DNA from: Epiperipatus broadwayi
Lineage: Eukaryota > Onychophora > Udeonychophora > Euonychophora > Peripatidae
Reading direction: 5' to 3'
Assembly (NCBI GenBank): GCA_028023455.1
Contig: JAQFVV010012672.1
Location: 810,001 to 874,000, forward strand
Length of the DNA: 64,000 nucleotides
A program made the position numbers and the translations under genes. The notes beneath the pieces are model-generated. The model made no database searches. It saw only the letters and a list, made by a program, of their open reading frames with translations, and was not told the origin of the DNA. Shown piece by piece: positions 46,137-55,897 of this stretch. Positions within the stretch are counted from its first letter, which is position 1. Each line of letters begins with the position of its first letter.

Positions 46137-49007
46137 TCAACCATTATCAATCCACTGCAGGATGAAGGTCTCTCTAAGTTTAATCCATCTTTTCCGATCT
46201 TTAGCTTCTCTTCTCCACAACACCCCTGCACATTTTCTTATTTCATCCATCCATCTCACATGTGGTCTCTTTCTGGGTCTTTTACAATCTCTTGGAATCC
46301 AGTTTAAAATTTCAATTGTCCATCTATTATCATCTCTTCTAACAATATGTCCAGCCCAACTCCATTTCAATCTTTTAATTTTTTCAATAAGGTCAGTAAC
46401 ACCTGTTTGTTGTCTTACCCATACATTGCATTTTCGATCTCTTCTTGTTACTCCCAACATACATCTCTCCATACTCCTTTGAGTGGTCTGAAGTCTCTGT
46501 ATTGCTCTTCTATTAAGTGTCCAAGTCTCAGATCCATAAGTCAGAACTGGTAAAACACATTTGTTAAAAACCATCCTTTTCAAACACATAGGCATATTTC
46601 CTTTTAGTATCAAGTTATTTCTACCAAAAGCACTCCAACCAAGTTTAATTCTATGATTAATTTCCTCCATTATGTTTCCATCTGTATTAATAATCTGACC
46701 AAGGTATTTGTAACTGTTAACTTCTTCTAATTCTTCATAATCAATCTTTATTTTCATATTTTGAGCAAATCGATTAAACATTACTTTAGTCTTTTTAACA
46801 TTTATCTTTAGTCCTACTTTTCTACTTTCATCTGCTAACTCCTGCAACATTTCCTGCAGCTCTGAAGCATTATTTGCAAAAACAACTACATCATCTGCGA
46901 AATCTAAATGACTTAAATACTCTCCATTTACTTTCACTCCTTTAGTTTCCCATTTTAATCCACAAAATACTTCTTGCAGCACTGCTGTAAAAAGTTTTGG
47001 AGATATGGAGTCACCTTGTCTTACACCTTTCTCAATGTTGATTTTTCCAGTATCATTATGTAATCTAATTGTTGCTGTTGCATTTTTATAAATATTCTTT
47101 AAAATATGACAATATCCTGGATCTATACCTTGATGATCCAATGCTTTAATCACTGAAGAAATGTGTATAGAATCGAATGCCTTTTCATAATCTACAAATC
47201 CAAAACATAATGACAACTCATATTCGTTTGTCCTTTCTATGACTTCTCTCAATACCTGGATATGATCTATTGTACTAAAACCACTTTTAAATCCAGCTTG
47301 TTCTCTTGGTTGGTGGAAATCCAAAGTTCTCTGTAGACAAGTTGTAATTATCTTGGTAAAAATTTTATATAAAACTGATAAAAGGCTGATAGGTCTGTAA
47401 TTTCTAATATCTTCTTTATCACCTTTTTTAAATATTAATATTATTACTGCATTCTTCCAATCTTCCGGTACATCTTTATCATTTAGACATTTGGTATATA
47501 ACTTTGCTAAAATTGTTTCTATTTCTTCACCTGCTTCTTTTAATATATCAATTATAATTCCATCATTTCCTGGAGCCTTTCCTTTCTTCATACATTTAAT
47601 TGCATGTCTCACTTCTTCATTTAAAATTCTGGGCAATTCGGAAGATGTAATAGATATAGGAGGTACTTGTTCTTTATTACTATATAATTCTTGATAAAAA
47701 TCTTCTACCAATTTCATGATGTCATCTCTCTTTTTAGTAATAATTCCATCTTTTTTTCTTATTGCAGATATAAATTTCCTACCAATACCAAAATGTTGTT
47801 TAACATTCTTGAGACTTTTACTTTCTTCTACAGCTTTCCTTGCTATTTCACAGTTATACTTTCTTATATCATTTTCAACTCTTTTCCGTACCATTTTACA
47901 AAATTTGAGATATTCAATTCTTTTTAATACATCATTTTTGTATATCTTCATATTCCTTCTTTTCTTCATAAATTCTCTAGTCTCAGTAGAAATTTTATTA
48001 GTCAATTGCTGCTTTTTTCTACCAGCTATCTTTGTTGCAGTTTTTAAAAGTGTATCAGTTATTTTCATATTAATTTCATTCAAATCTGAATCATGTTCAA
48101 AATCTCCTAACACTTGAAACCTATTTGTAAGTTCTAATTTAAATTCATTAGAATGTTTCTGAAGATTAGGAATATCAACTGTAAATATTGTTTTTCTTAA
48201 TAATTTTTGTCTCTCTAGTTTTACATTAACACGTAACTTACACCTTACTAATCGATGATCACTTCCTGTGTTAAATTTATTAAGAACATTACAATCTTGA
48301 AATATGTATTTTCTGTTAGTCAAAATATAATCCAATTCTGCTGTACCTTCATTTGGATGTTTCCATGTCCATTTCCTTTTAACATTTTTCTCAAAAAATG
48401 AATTCATAATATAAAGTTTTTCTTTTTCTGCAAACTCCACAAGTCTATGTCCTCTCTCATTTCTATTACCATAACCAAAATTACCTACAGCAATTTCATC
48501 TTTCATTTGTCTACCTATTCTAGCATTAAAGTCTCCCATAACAATTTTAAAATGTTGTTTACTCTGATCAAAAGCCTTTTGTACATCCATATAAAAATCT
48601 TCTACTACTTCATCACTATGAGAACTTGTTGGGGCATAAACCTGAATTATCTGCATTTGGTATCTGCTATTAAGTTGTATAACTAATCTTGCCACTCTGT
48701 CCGATACACCATCAATCTCCACAATATTGTTCTTCCACTTTTTATTTATAATGAATCCTACTCCACTTGTATTTCCATTATGTGTGCCTTTATAATAGAG
48801 TATATGTCCACTTTTTAAATCAATTGTTTCTTCACCTTTTCTTCTAACTTCACAAAGTCCAATAATGTCCCATTTAATATAAGACAGTTCTTCTTCTAAT
48901 TCTTGCAATCTTCCTTCACTTGAAAGTGATCTGCAGTTGTAAGTACCTAAATAAAAAGTCATCATCAAATGGCAGCCTGGGTCCGCAATCGGGATTCTTA
49001 GCACCAA
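46137..49007 (-). CDS. RTE endonuclease-reverse transcriptase, intact 956-aa frame
   Basis: Single polyprotein driving target-primed reverse transcription. Residue numbering is from the first in-frame Met; the true start may be Met15/Met16 (MMTFYLGTYN), where the other copies also begin. Endonuclease (about 18-255): N24, E53 in GLCEVRR, D159/N161 in VMGDFNAR, and S249-D250-H251 in SDHRLVR. These are the expected catalytic set of apurinic-type endonucleases. The basic linker is at about 255-480. [16 protein letters not shown], motif A FVDYEKAFDS (D606, D612), motif B GVRQGDSISPK, and motif C FADD (D705, D706). The C-terminal block has YGSETWTLNRR, an ERCMLGVTRRDRK segment and KWSWAGHIVRR, and ends LQWIDNG. 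Length is normal for RTE. All visible catalytic residues are present, so it could be active. Confidence 0.92.
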   Translation of the reverse strand: MVLRIPIADPGCHLMMTFYLGTYNCRSLSSEGRLQELEEELSYIKWDIIGLCEVRRKGEETIDLKSGHILYYKGTHNGNTSGVGFIINKKWKNNIVEIDGVSDRVARLVIQLNSRYQMQIIQVYAPTSSHSDEVVEDFYMDVQKAFDQSKQHFKIVMGDFNARIGRQMKDEIAVGNFGYGNRNERGHRLVEFAEKEKLYIMNSFFEKNVKRKWTWKHPNEGTAELDYILTNRKYIFQDCNVLNKFNTGSDHRLVRCKLRVNVKLERQKLLRKTIFTVDIPNLQKHSNEFKLELTNRFQVLGDFEHDSDLNEINMKITDTLLKTATKIAGRKKQQLTNKISTETREFMKKRRNMKIYKNDVLKRIEYLKFCKMVRKRVENDIRKYNCEIARKAVEESKSLKNVKQHFGIGRKFISAIRKKDGIITKKRDDIMKLVEDFYQELYSNKEQVPPISITSSELPRILNEEVRHAIKCMKKGKAPGNDGIIIDILKEAGEEIETILAKLYTKCLNDKDVPEDWKNAVIILIFKKGDKEDIRNYRPISLLSVLYKIFTKIITTCLQRTLDFHQPREQAGFKSGFSTIDHIQVLREVIERTNEYELSLCFGFVDYEKAFDSIHISSVIKALDHQGIDPGYCHILKNIYKNATATIRLHNDTGKINIEKGVRQGDSISPKLFTAVLQEVFCGLKWETKGVKVNGEYLSHLDFADDVVVFANNASELQEMLQELADESRKVGLKINVKKTKVMFNRFAQNMKIKIDYEELEEVNSYKYLGQIINTDGNIMEEINHRIKLGWSAFGRNNLILKGNMPMCLKRMVFNKCVLPVLTYGSETWTLNRRAIQRLQTTQRSMERCMLGVTRRDRKCNVWVRQQTGVTDLIEKIKRLKWSWAGHIVRRDDNRWTIEILNWIPRDCKRPRKRPHVRWMDEIRKCAGVLWRREAKDRKRWIKLRETFILQWIDNG

Positions 49008-49402
49008 CCGCTACCTTGGTTGATGACTTTATAGCCTCCTGGGAATAATGGCCATGCTTTATTTTTTGTCTGTTATAATTATATATATGTATTGGAAAAA
49101 TATTTATCATTTACCCAAACCTTTATTCTGCCTTATCAGGCACTGAGAAGAAAGACCATGGTGTTTCTTGATCTTAAACTCAGAGGTAAAAAGCCAATAA
49201 ACTCACCACGCTGGCTAGGGCGTGTTGGTGAGCAGCCCATCCATGTTCGTATACTATATGAATAATCACATAGTAATAACAGCTGCAACGACAAGAACGT
49301 ATGGAGTGGACATTAGGAATTTGCCCTGCTCGGTTCCTTTAAGGCCTCCAAGAGGAATCAAAGGGTCTCCTTTCAGTTAATAGCAAACTCCTTTCTGCAG
49401 CC
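49008..49402 (-). promoter_or_regulatory. RTE 5' leader
   Basis: More GC-balanced than the neighbouring DNA and shared nearly base for base with 31571-31981. It contains an inverted repeat (CTCACC...CACGC pairing with GCGTGGTGAG, about 49203-49233) able to form a hairpin. As in other RTE elements, an internal promoter and possibly a structured RNA would be expected here; neither is demonstrated. Confidence 0.5.
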
Positions 49403-49413
49403 TATGTGTGTGT

Positions 49414-50207
49414 ATATATATATACTTAATGTTTATTTCAAACATAAAATGGTAATGTCACTCCTATGATTCATGATACATTGAAATGCAATCCCTGCCA
49501 ATTATTAAAACATATTATTTGTTTAGATAATTAAAAATAGAAAAAGTAAAAGCAGATAGTTTATTAAAGTTTGATACACATGAAAATTTGCCTTTTTTAT
49601 AGATAGTAATACCTAGTAATACTAAGTGTAAGGGAGCATTTAACATTATTAAAAAGATAAAGAATTACTTTAGGTCTTCATTTTCATATTAGTTATTGGA
49701 AAGTTTGCTTATAATAATAAAATTTCATCACTCAAAGCCATGTTAAGTACATCTTTTTAGTTTGCTTTTTCTTTCTAATTAAAGAAGTTTGTAATAAATG
49801 CAATAAACTCATTGCTGTGTTTAAATTTATTTATTATTTGCAAGCTTATTACAATGATGTAGTAATATAAAAATATAATTCATTTGGAATTAATTATGTT
49901 AAAGGGTGTAGTTGATTTTATATATGTCTTAAAAAGAAAATTTGTTTTAGCATATATGATTAGAAGCCATTTGAACCCTGACTTTTAAGCTCCCTTTAGT
50001 CATCCACTCCATCCTATACAACTAATACACATGCTTGAAAGTCTGGGTTCAAATTCCCTCTAATTACATCTAGCTTAAAGTATATATAGGTATGCATGTA
50101 TTTAAATTTTAACATATATGTATATTTTTGTGTGCTTTATCTATGATTCTATACAAGACATTTTTATGTTAAATTGTTTTGATTTTCCTTTTTATCGTCT
50201 TTTATAG
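49414..50207. other. Intron 2 end, no gene seen
   Basis: AT-rich. Around 50040 GGGTTCAAATTCC is a tRNA B-box-like string without other support. Ends at the acceptor TTTTATAG (50207). Confidence 0.4.
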
Positions 50208-50352
50208 ATGAAAAATGTTCTTGGAATTACTCCCAATGAAATCAATTCTACTCTCATTAGTATGGCATATAGTATGATTGATGGAGGTTTTGTAAAGAAA
50301 TCTAAAAAATTTAAAGGTCCAAAGAAACCTGGTGAAGAAAATGTTGAAACAG
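50208..50352 (+). CDS. Extended SDR, coding exon 3 of 4 seen
   Basis: A 145-bp exon after acceptor CTTTTATAG, with donor ACAG/GTAATT. It enters in phase 0 and leaves in phase 1. It encodes MKNVLGITPNEINSTLISMA, then YSMIDGGFVKKSKKFKGPKK, then PGEENVET(G). Joined to the previous exon it completes the DNSR-MKNVLGI.P motif, the conserved C-terminal K/R..LG[IW].P signature of extended SDR reductases, followed by the last helix (ST+..MA.S+ID.G). The catalytic fold ends near FVKKSKKF; the rest starts a charged extension. The first ATG is an internal methionine, not a start. Confidence 0.9.
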
Positions 50353-50507
50353 GTAATTTTCTTGCAAAATCATGTTTTATTAGTACTTCTGTTATTTTTC
50401 AACTTTTAATAAAATTTTTAACAAATATTTAAATAGAAAAAATAATAAATGTCTGGGTATTACTATAGGGTTTTTTTTTTAAATAGTATTTTGTGTGTGC
50501 ATATATA

Positions 50508-50815
50508 TATTGTAAAGGGCTGGTGGATCCCACAAGAGATAGTGCATCTTATTATGGTCGGACTTTGGGTCTTCGGATGGGATGCAAGTGATTACACAAT
50601 GAAATACACAACCTATGATTGTATCTACTTCCAATAGACTAGCTCTACCTATTTTTATTAACCTATATACAATTTGGGCCAATTCATCCAATTCTCACCC
50701 CTTTCTAGCCGCGTTATACTGCAGTATTCGAACTCAGGGAGTAATTGCTTGGACTCTGTTATCAGGGAAGGAGATCACACTAATAACAGTTATTGCATCT
50801 CTATATAGGTGATAA
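50508..50815 (-). repeat. Possible tRNA-derived SINE
   Basis: A block of distinctly higher GC than its surroundings. On the minus strand GAGTTCGAATACTG (about 50727-50740) resembles a pol III B box, and it sits about 50-60 bp from the block's edge at the 5' side. No clear A box, tail or target duplication was recognised, and there is no second copy in the window. Confidence 0.3.
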
Positions 50816-51279
50816 TTAATTACTAAAAATCAATTAAGCATATCCAAAACAATAAGATATATATATAAAAAAAAAAATATGTATGTGCAGTATAAGTATA
50901 TATGTATTAAAGTTATAATAATTGATCTAAATATGTATATGTATTTCCTCTACAATAATAATAATATTGATAGGTGTAAAACTAGATAAGATAATAATGT
51001 TTATGTCGGGTATATAAATAATGAACTATAAAGCTGATGGTGGATATGGAAATAATGATGAGCTAGAGATCAGATTAAAATAACGAATTATATAAACATT
51101 TATTGATTAACAAAAATATAAAAAAATGGATCATAATTCAATCTGACACATATAATTTATTTTGTCAAGGATGAATCTCTATCATATTGATATCTATAAT
51201 GATATTAATAAAAATAAAATCCTTACCCTCAACCCAATGGTAGAAGTTCATGTACTTGACCAATTATTTACAACAACGA
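50816..51279. other. Intron 3 AT-rich sequence, no gene seen
   Basis: Non-coding. Confidence 0.4.
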
Positions 51280-51606
51280 ATATACTTGTAAAATAATATA
51301 GGCGCTATTGCACCTGAACGCAAAGCTGCTTTATATTTAAAACAAAATTAAATTATACTATTCTTCAAGTGCTTTCAAGAGACGTGCTCTCATCTTCATA
51401 GCTCTAAGTGAATTAATTATATGCAATGTGAGCAGGTGTCTTTGCAGTTGATTTGCATAATTGCATATAATTAATTCACTTAGAGCTATGAAGATGAGAG
51501 CACGTCTCTTGAAAGCGCTTGCAGAATAGTATAATTTTATTTTGTTTTAAATATAAAGTAGCTTTGCGTTCAGGTGCAATAGCATCTATATTATTTTACA
51601 AGTATA
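51280..51606. mobile_element. Foldback MITE: 146-bp arms, 35-nt loop
   Basis: The left arm 51280-51425 and right arm 51461-51606 are near-perfect reverse complements, including AGAGACGTGCTCTCATCTTC and GCACCTGAACGCAAAGC. The loop is about 51426-51460. No coding capacity. The whole can fold into one long hairpin, the organisation of foldback-type MITEs. Class unknown. Confidence 0.85.
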
Positions 51607-54600
51607 TTTTCGCATGCAAATTTTCGAGTTAGATTTGAATTACAACAATGAATATGTAACATTATTATATATATGTGATCGCGATTCTACCTGGCTAATT
51701 TTAAAAATATATATATACAAACATTTAAAAAAATCTTTGTTGTCCAGATAGATCAATGGTTATAAATCATTTATATAAAAGTAAGCTTAATTAATAATAA
51801 ATAAATTAATATAAATATCATTATCTGTGTGTTGCTTGCTGTGAGATAATATTAAAATTTCTTACCTCTCATTTCCCTTTAAATTGTCAAAAGTTAGTCA
51901 GAACGTCAAAACTAGTGTATTTTTTTTAATTATTTCATTCTAATGAAAATGATAACACAAAAAATAGTTAAATCTAATATTTTTCCCCCTTCTTACTCTT
52001 ATAATGAATTTTCTTAAAATTATAACACATTGGCTTCCAATTGTAGAAAACGAAAAATATACAGAAAATTTACAATAGACAGAAAAATAATAAAACAAAA
52101 ATCACAACTTTTATCCCATTGTATTAATTAAAGTTCGATGAGTCTGCTGGAAACTGTTTATTTGCTAAATAAGTTCCTATGAATGGAGATGAAGTTCTGC
52201 TCCAGCGAAGAATAGAAATTTCTTGTCTGAATTAAAAAAGCAGTAATCTTCTCCAAATATTCTGTCTTGGATTTGGATAGGCATTTTATTCAAGGCAAAA
52301 GATGGTTTTCAGGTTTCTTCTAAATGTGCAGGTAAAATCTTTAAACTTTTATGGTTTTATTTATGACGTATTATTCCCTATGGTATGAACTGTTCAGAAA
52401 GCAATCATGGTATAAAGATAATATTATGTATCTATTGGTTTATTTGCTTGTCAAGACTTTAGTGGCGATATTTTTATATATCAAAACAGTTAATTATTGA
52501 ATATTATTGTAACTACGTGAATTTAACTAAAATTGCCTAATTAGCAAATAATTGAATCTTCTCTTTTAAATTATTCCTTCCAATTCATATGGTTGCTTTA
52601 AAAGTTCAGCTTTTGATCATTTTGAATAATATTTAAAATATATATATATTTAAATTCGAACTTATATACCCATCTTTGTATTCGAATTTCTTTTTAAGCA
52701 GAAAAAGAAAAATGTTTTATTTCATAATACTTTGTAGATCACGTGTAGTTTTTTCTTAAGTATATCAACCTTGATATTTCTCATTGTTTAGCAGACATAA
52801 TATATATAAATGGGATTAAAACAATAATTTGTGAATATTTTACATTTCATTTCTACAACTGTTTGCTATGTGATTAGATTTTAATTCAGTCATTGTTTTC
52901 TGAAGTTTATGTGAAAGTTTTTGGTATAGTTCTCCCCAGTTATTAACACATAACACCTGTTTTATTCCAGTATTATTATACCTGTCTGTGTCTTACATAA
53001 TTGGGTGGTTTGTCAGGTTGTAACTCATCACTACAATATATATATATAAAGAGGAGAAGAAGAGATTTTCATTTAACACTTTTCACATGATTACAATTGA
53101 GTAGTTATAGAACATGATAAAATATTTCACTGCTTCACAAATTAGAAATTGTCAAATAAAATTCTTTCACCATGCATGAAGGATTAAAAATTTGATGGCT
53201 AATTTCAATATTATCATATTAACTATTTGTATATAATTATCTTAATGCATTTTTTATAATTATAGTAGCTTAACAGTATTTTTTTTTAATTCAAATAAAA
53301 AAAGTTATATTTACAATTTAATGTGAAATTAAATATTACCACTCATTTGAAAGTACAATATATTGATCAACTTTCAAATCTACTTTTATGATTCATAGCT
53401 AAAATTATTATAATACATATAATATTATAGTACTTTCAAAGAAAAATATGTACATTTTTATTGCTAATGATAGAAAGAGGTAATTAAACTAAATTGATAA
53501 TTAAGATTTCATGCAATTTTCCCATTTTTTTTTTGAATGAACAATCGACTTTCAAATTCTAATTTTATGGTTTGTAGCTAAAATTATTATAGTACAGATA
53601 TAGAAATAAAATTATTGAACTAAATTGCAACTAGCAGCAAAAGGTTATCTGCCTTTCTAATATTTGTTTGCATTTGTTAAATAAATCTTAAGTTAATAAG
53701 AAAAGTGTTTGCTCTACTAATTAGTTATCTATAGCTTTCATTGTACTATATTTCACTGTACATAATTATGTACTTATATAAAAAAATATATGAAGTGCAA
53801 AATATAAAAAAAATGTGCAAAATATTAATTCATATTATTTTATTTATCAAGCTATCTTCACTTTTTTTTTTTTTTAGTTATATCTATCAAAGTTTTAAAA
53901 GAGAATGAAATATCTTTTTTATATTGATTAATTGTAGAATAAGCTTCATTAATTACAAAATTGTTAATTGGAAAACATTCATTAATTTCAACAGAGAAAC
54001 ACTCTGAAGTATGATTATTAAAAGAAGATATACTTTAATATATCATAGTATCAAAGATTTATAGTTTTTTTGATTTACTACTAAATATATCAAGTTGTGC
54101 AAAGCCATGTGATTATTTATGATTTGGATGCGGAACAGGATGGATTGATATAACCTTAATATAAAAGCATAAAACAAAATGTGCTTTGTTATGATGAGAA
54201 AAAAATATGAAAATCAAATCACTCATGCCATGACTTACATACATAATATAGGAATGGTTGTGTAAAATATTCCACCCCCCTCTCTTCCAATTAAATTAAA
54301 TAATTATTTAATGTATTTTCAGATGTGTAATTTTGTTGTGGAAGTTTCAAAGCAATAATTAATTATCGCTCTTCAACAATTTTCACATGATCACCATTTT
54401 TGCTCATAACTGTTATTACTCTGGCTTGCACTGAGTGGCGCTATTGTATGGAGAATTTTGCCGGTTTCTTCAACAATCTTCTTTTAACCCAAAAAGTTTA
54501 CTTCAAAAGTGCTACAAATGAAAACTTTGATATTAGAATTCTCTGATTTATTATTTTTCTGATAGGAGCAATTTTTAAAATAAATTCTTTAAGTTATTTT

Positions 54601-54929
54601 TAATAAATTATGATAATGAAAAATCATGCTTTGCATCTATTTTTATTTTGTTTAAAAAAAGAAGCAACTCATATATTTGCCAAATTAAAAATTTTAAAAA
54701 AGAATAACAATTTATTAAATCTTGTTATTGTTTTTTTAATTATTTATGTAATATAATGTTATAATAATAATTTCTATTAAATGTTCACCACTATTTGATT
54801 TTTTTATATATATATAGTCTTAGTTTATTTGATCCTTCGTTACTTTTTCTATTCTCATTTTTTAAGTTTTTGTTCATGTTTCACATATAATGTTAATTCC
54901 TAATAAGTCATCTTTTTATTTTTATTATT
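51607..54929. other. Intron 3 AT-rich sequence, no gene seen
   Basis: About 3.3 kb of homopolymer-rich, non-coding DNA. A partly repeated block (TTTTATGATTCATAGCTAAA at about 53384 and TTTTATGGTTTGTAGCTAAA at about 53563) is the only local duplication noticed. Confidence 0.4.
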
Positions 54930-55600
54930 TTAAGAATGAAATTAGCATTAGAAGAGTTTATTATATCAGATTTGCTAATAATATATGACAGCTCACAAAT
55001 AAAAAAGCTGAATTCAGCAAAATGCTAAATAGGTTTGGTGAAAATTATAGAAAATTCAGGATCAAAATAAATGCAACTAAAACTAAAGCATTGAAGATGG
55101 ACAGAAAGGATAGTAATTAAATAAATATTTAGGCAGATTAATTTTTATAAATATTTGGGAAATTAACTATCTATAAAGGAAAATTGAGAATTACAATATG
55201 AATTACAATAATTAAACTGACTTTTTAAAAAAGGGTTCAAATCTAAGACACATAAGCTTGTTATGTGTTTTGTTTTTATATGTTAGTTTTGTATGGAGCA
55301 GAGACTTGAGGATTGAGAATCTAAGAAAAAATTGGAGGCTTTAAAAATAAATATTGGTGTAAAAATGAATGGAGAAAATAAGTTGGAAGGATAAGATTAG
55401 AAGTATAGGTATGATGTTAAATAAAGCTAAGCATGAAAAAAAGAATTAGATTAGACATATATTTAGCCATGGATAGAATTACTCATAGAGACTTGAAAAG
55501 TGTTAGAAAAAGATATAAAAAAAAGAAAATGGCAGCTGTAAGTTTTGCAGAGAAAAGAGAAGTAGTGTAGGGCTTATTTTTAAGAGAGAATTGATGATAA
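54930..55600 (+). pseudogene. Degenerate LINE reverse-transcriptase C-terminus
   Basis: A decayed coding trace: RFANN...-like RT motif C region at about 54970, KINATKTKALKMDRKD at about 55070-55105, LVLYGAET at about 55285-55305, and a later basic block corresponding to W+GHI (RLDIYLA-like, about 55448-55470). The YG.ET block is typical of LINE C-terminal regions. Frame changes and stops are numerous. The family is probably the one represented at 33500-33800 rather than RTE. Confidence 0.5.
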
Positions 55601-55667
55601 TAAGAACTTTATATTTTATTTGTGATTATTTTTATTTATTTAGTTTAGCATTTTTCTTTTTTGATAG

Positions 55668-55897
55668 CTGATACTCCAAAGGAAAATGGTGAGGCTGCTA
55701 CTAGTGGTGGTGAAGATCATGAAGGACAGATAAATGGAGAAGTAGATGGAAAAATAGAGGATGAAGAAAAAGAAAATAAAGGAGATGAAAAAATCGAAAA
55801 AGATGAAGAGAATAAAGAGAAAGAGAAGGAAGAAAAAGAAGATAAACAAGAAAAGAATGAAGATAAAAAATTGGATGAGAATGAAGCAGAGAAATAA
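55668..55897 (+). CDS. Extended SDR, last coding exon with K/E-rich tail
   Basis: Acceptor TTTTTTGATAG precedes 55668. The exon enters in phase 1 (G+CT = Ala) and stops at TAA 55895-55897. It encodes ADTPKENGEAATSGGEDHEG, then a 55-residue stretch almost entirely of Glu, Lys, Asp, Asn and Gly (EDEEKENKGDEKIEKDEENK is typical) ending LDENEAEK. This tail is not part of the SDR fold; it looks disordered. Alternative reading frames across it are antisense artefacts of its purine bias. Purine-rich exonic sequence of this kind often also serves as a splicing enhancer, which is inference here. Confidence 0.85.

Larger units (their letters stand above)
46126..49402 (-). mobile_element. RTE-type retrotransposon, copy 3 (full length, apparently intact)
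   Basis: The 3277-bp element is flanked by TATGTGTGTGT (46115-46125 and 49403-49413), which reads as an 11-bp target duplication, though the sequence is simple. The 5' end on the minus strand is GGCTGCAGAAAGGAGTTTGC. A leader of about 400 bp precedes the ORF, and the 3' end is a short TGA microsatellite (TCATCATCATCATCA on the plus strand). It is in intron 2 of the SDR gene, antisense. The full leader, open ORF, proper tail and target duplication mark it as a recent insertion. Confidence 0.9.

Noticed and set aside
50208-50432. Reading 50208-50432 as a separate 74-aa gene starting at its ATG
   Set aside because: The ATG is the first codon of an internal exon directly after a splice acceptor, and the frame past 50352 runs into intron after a good GTAATT donor.
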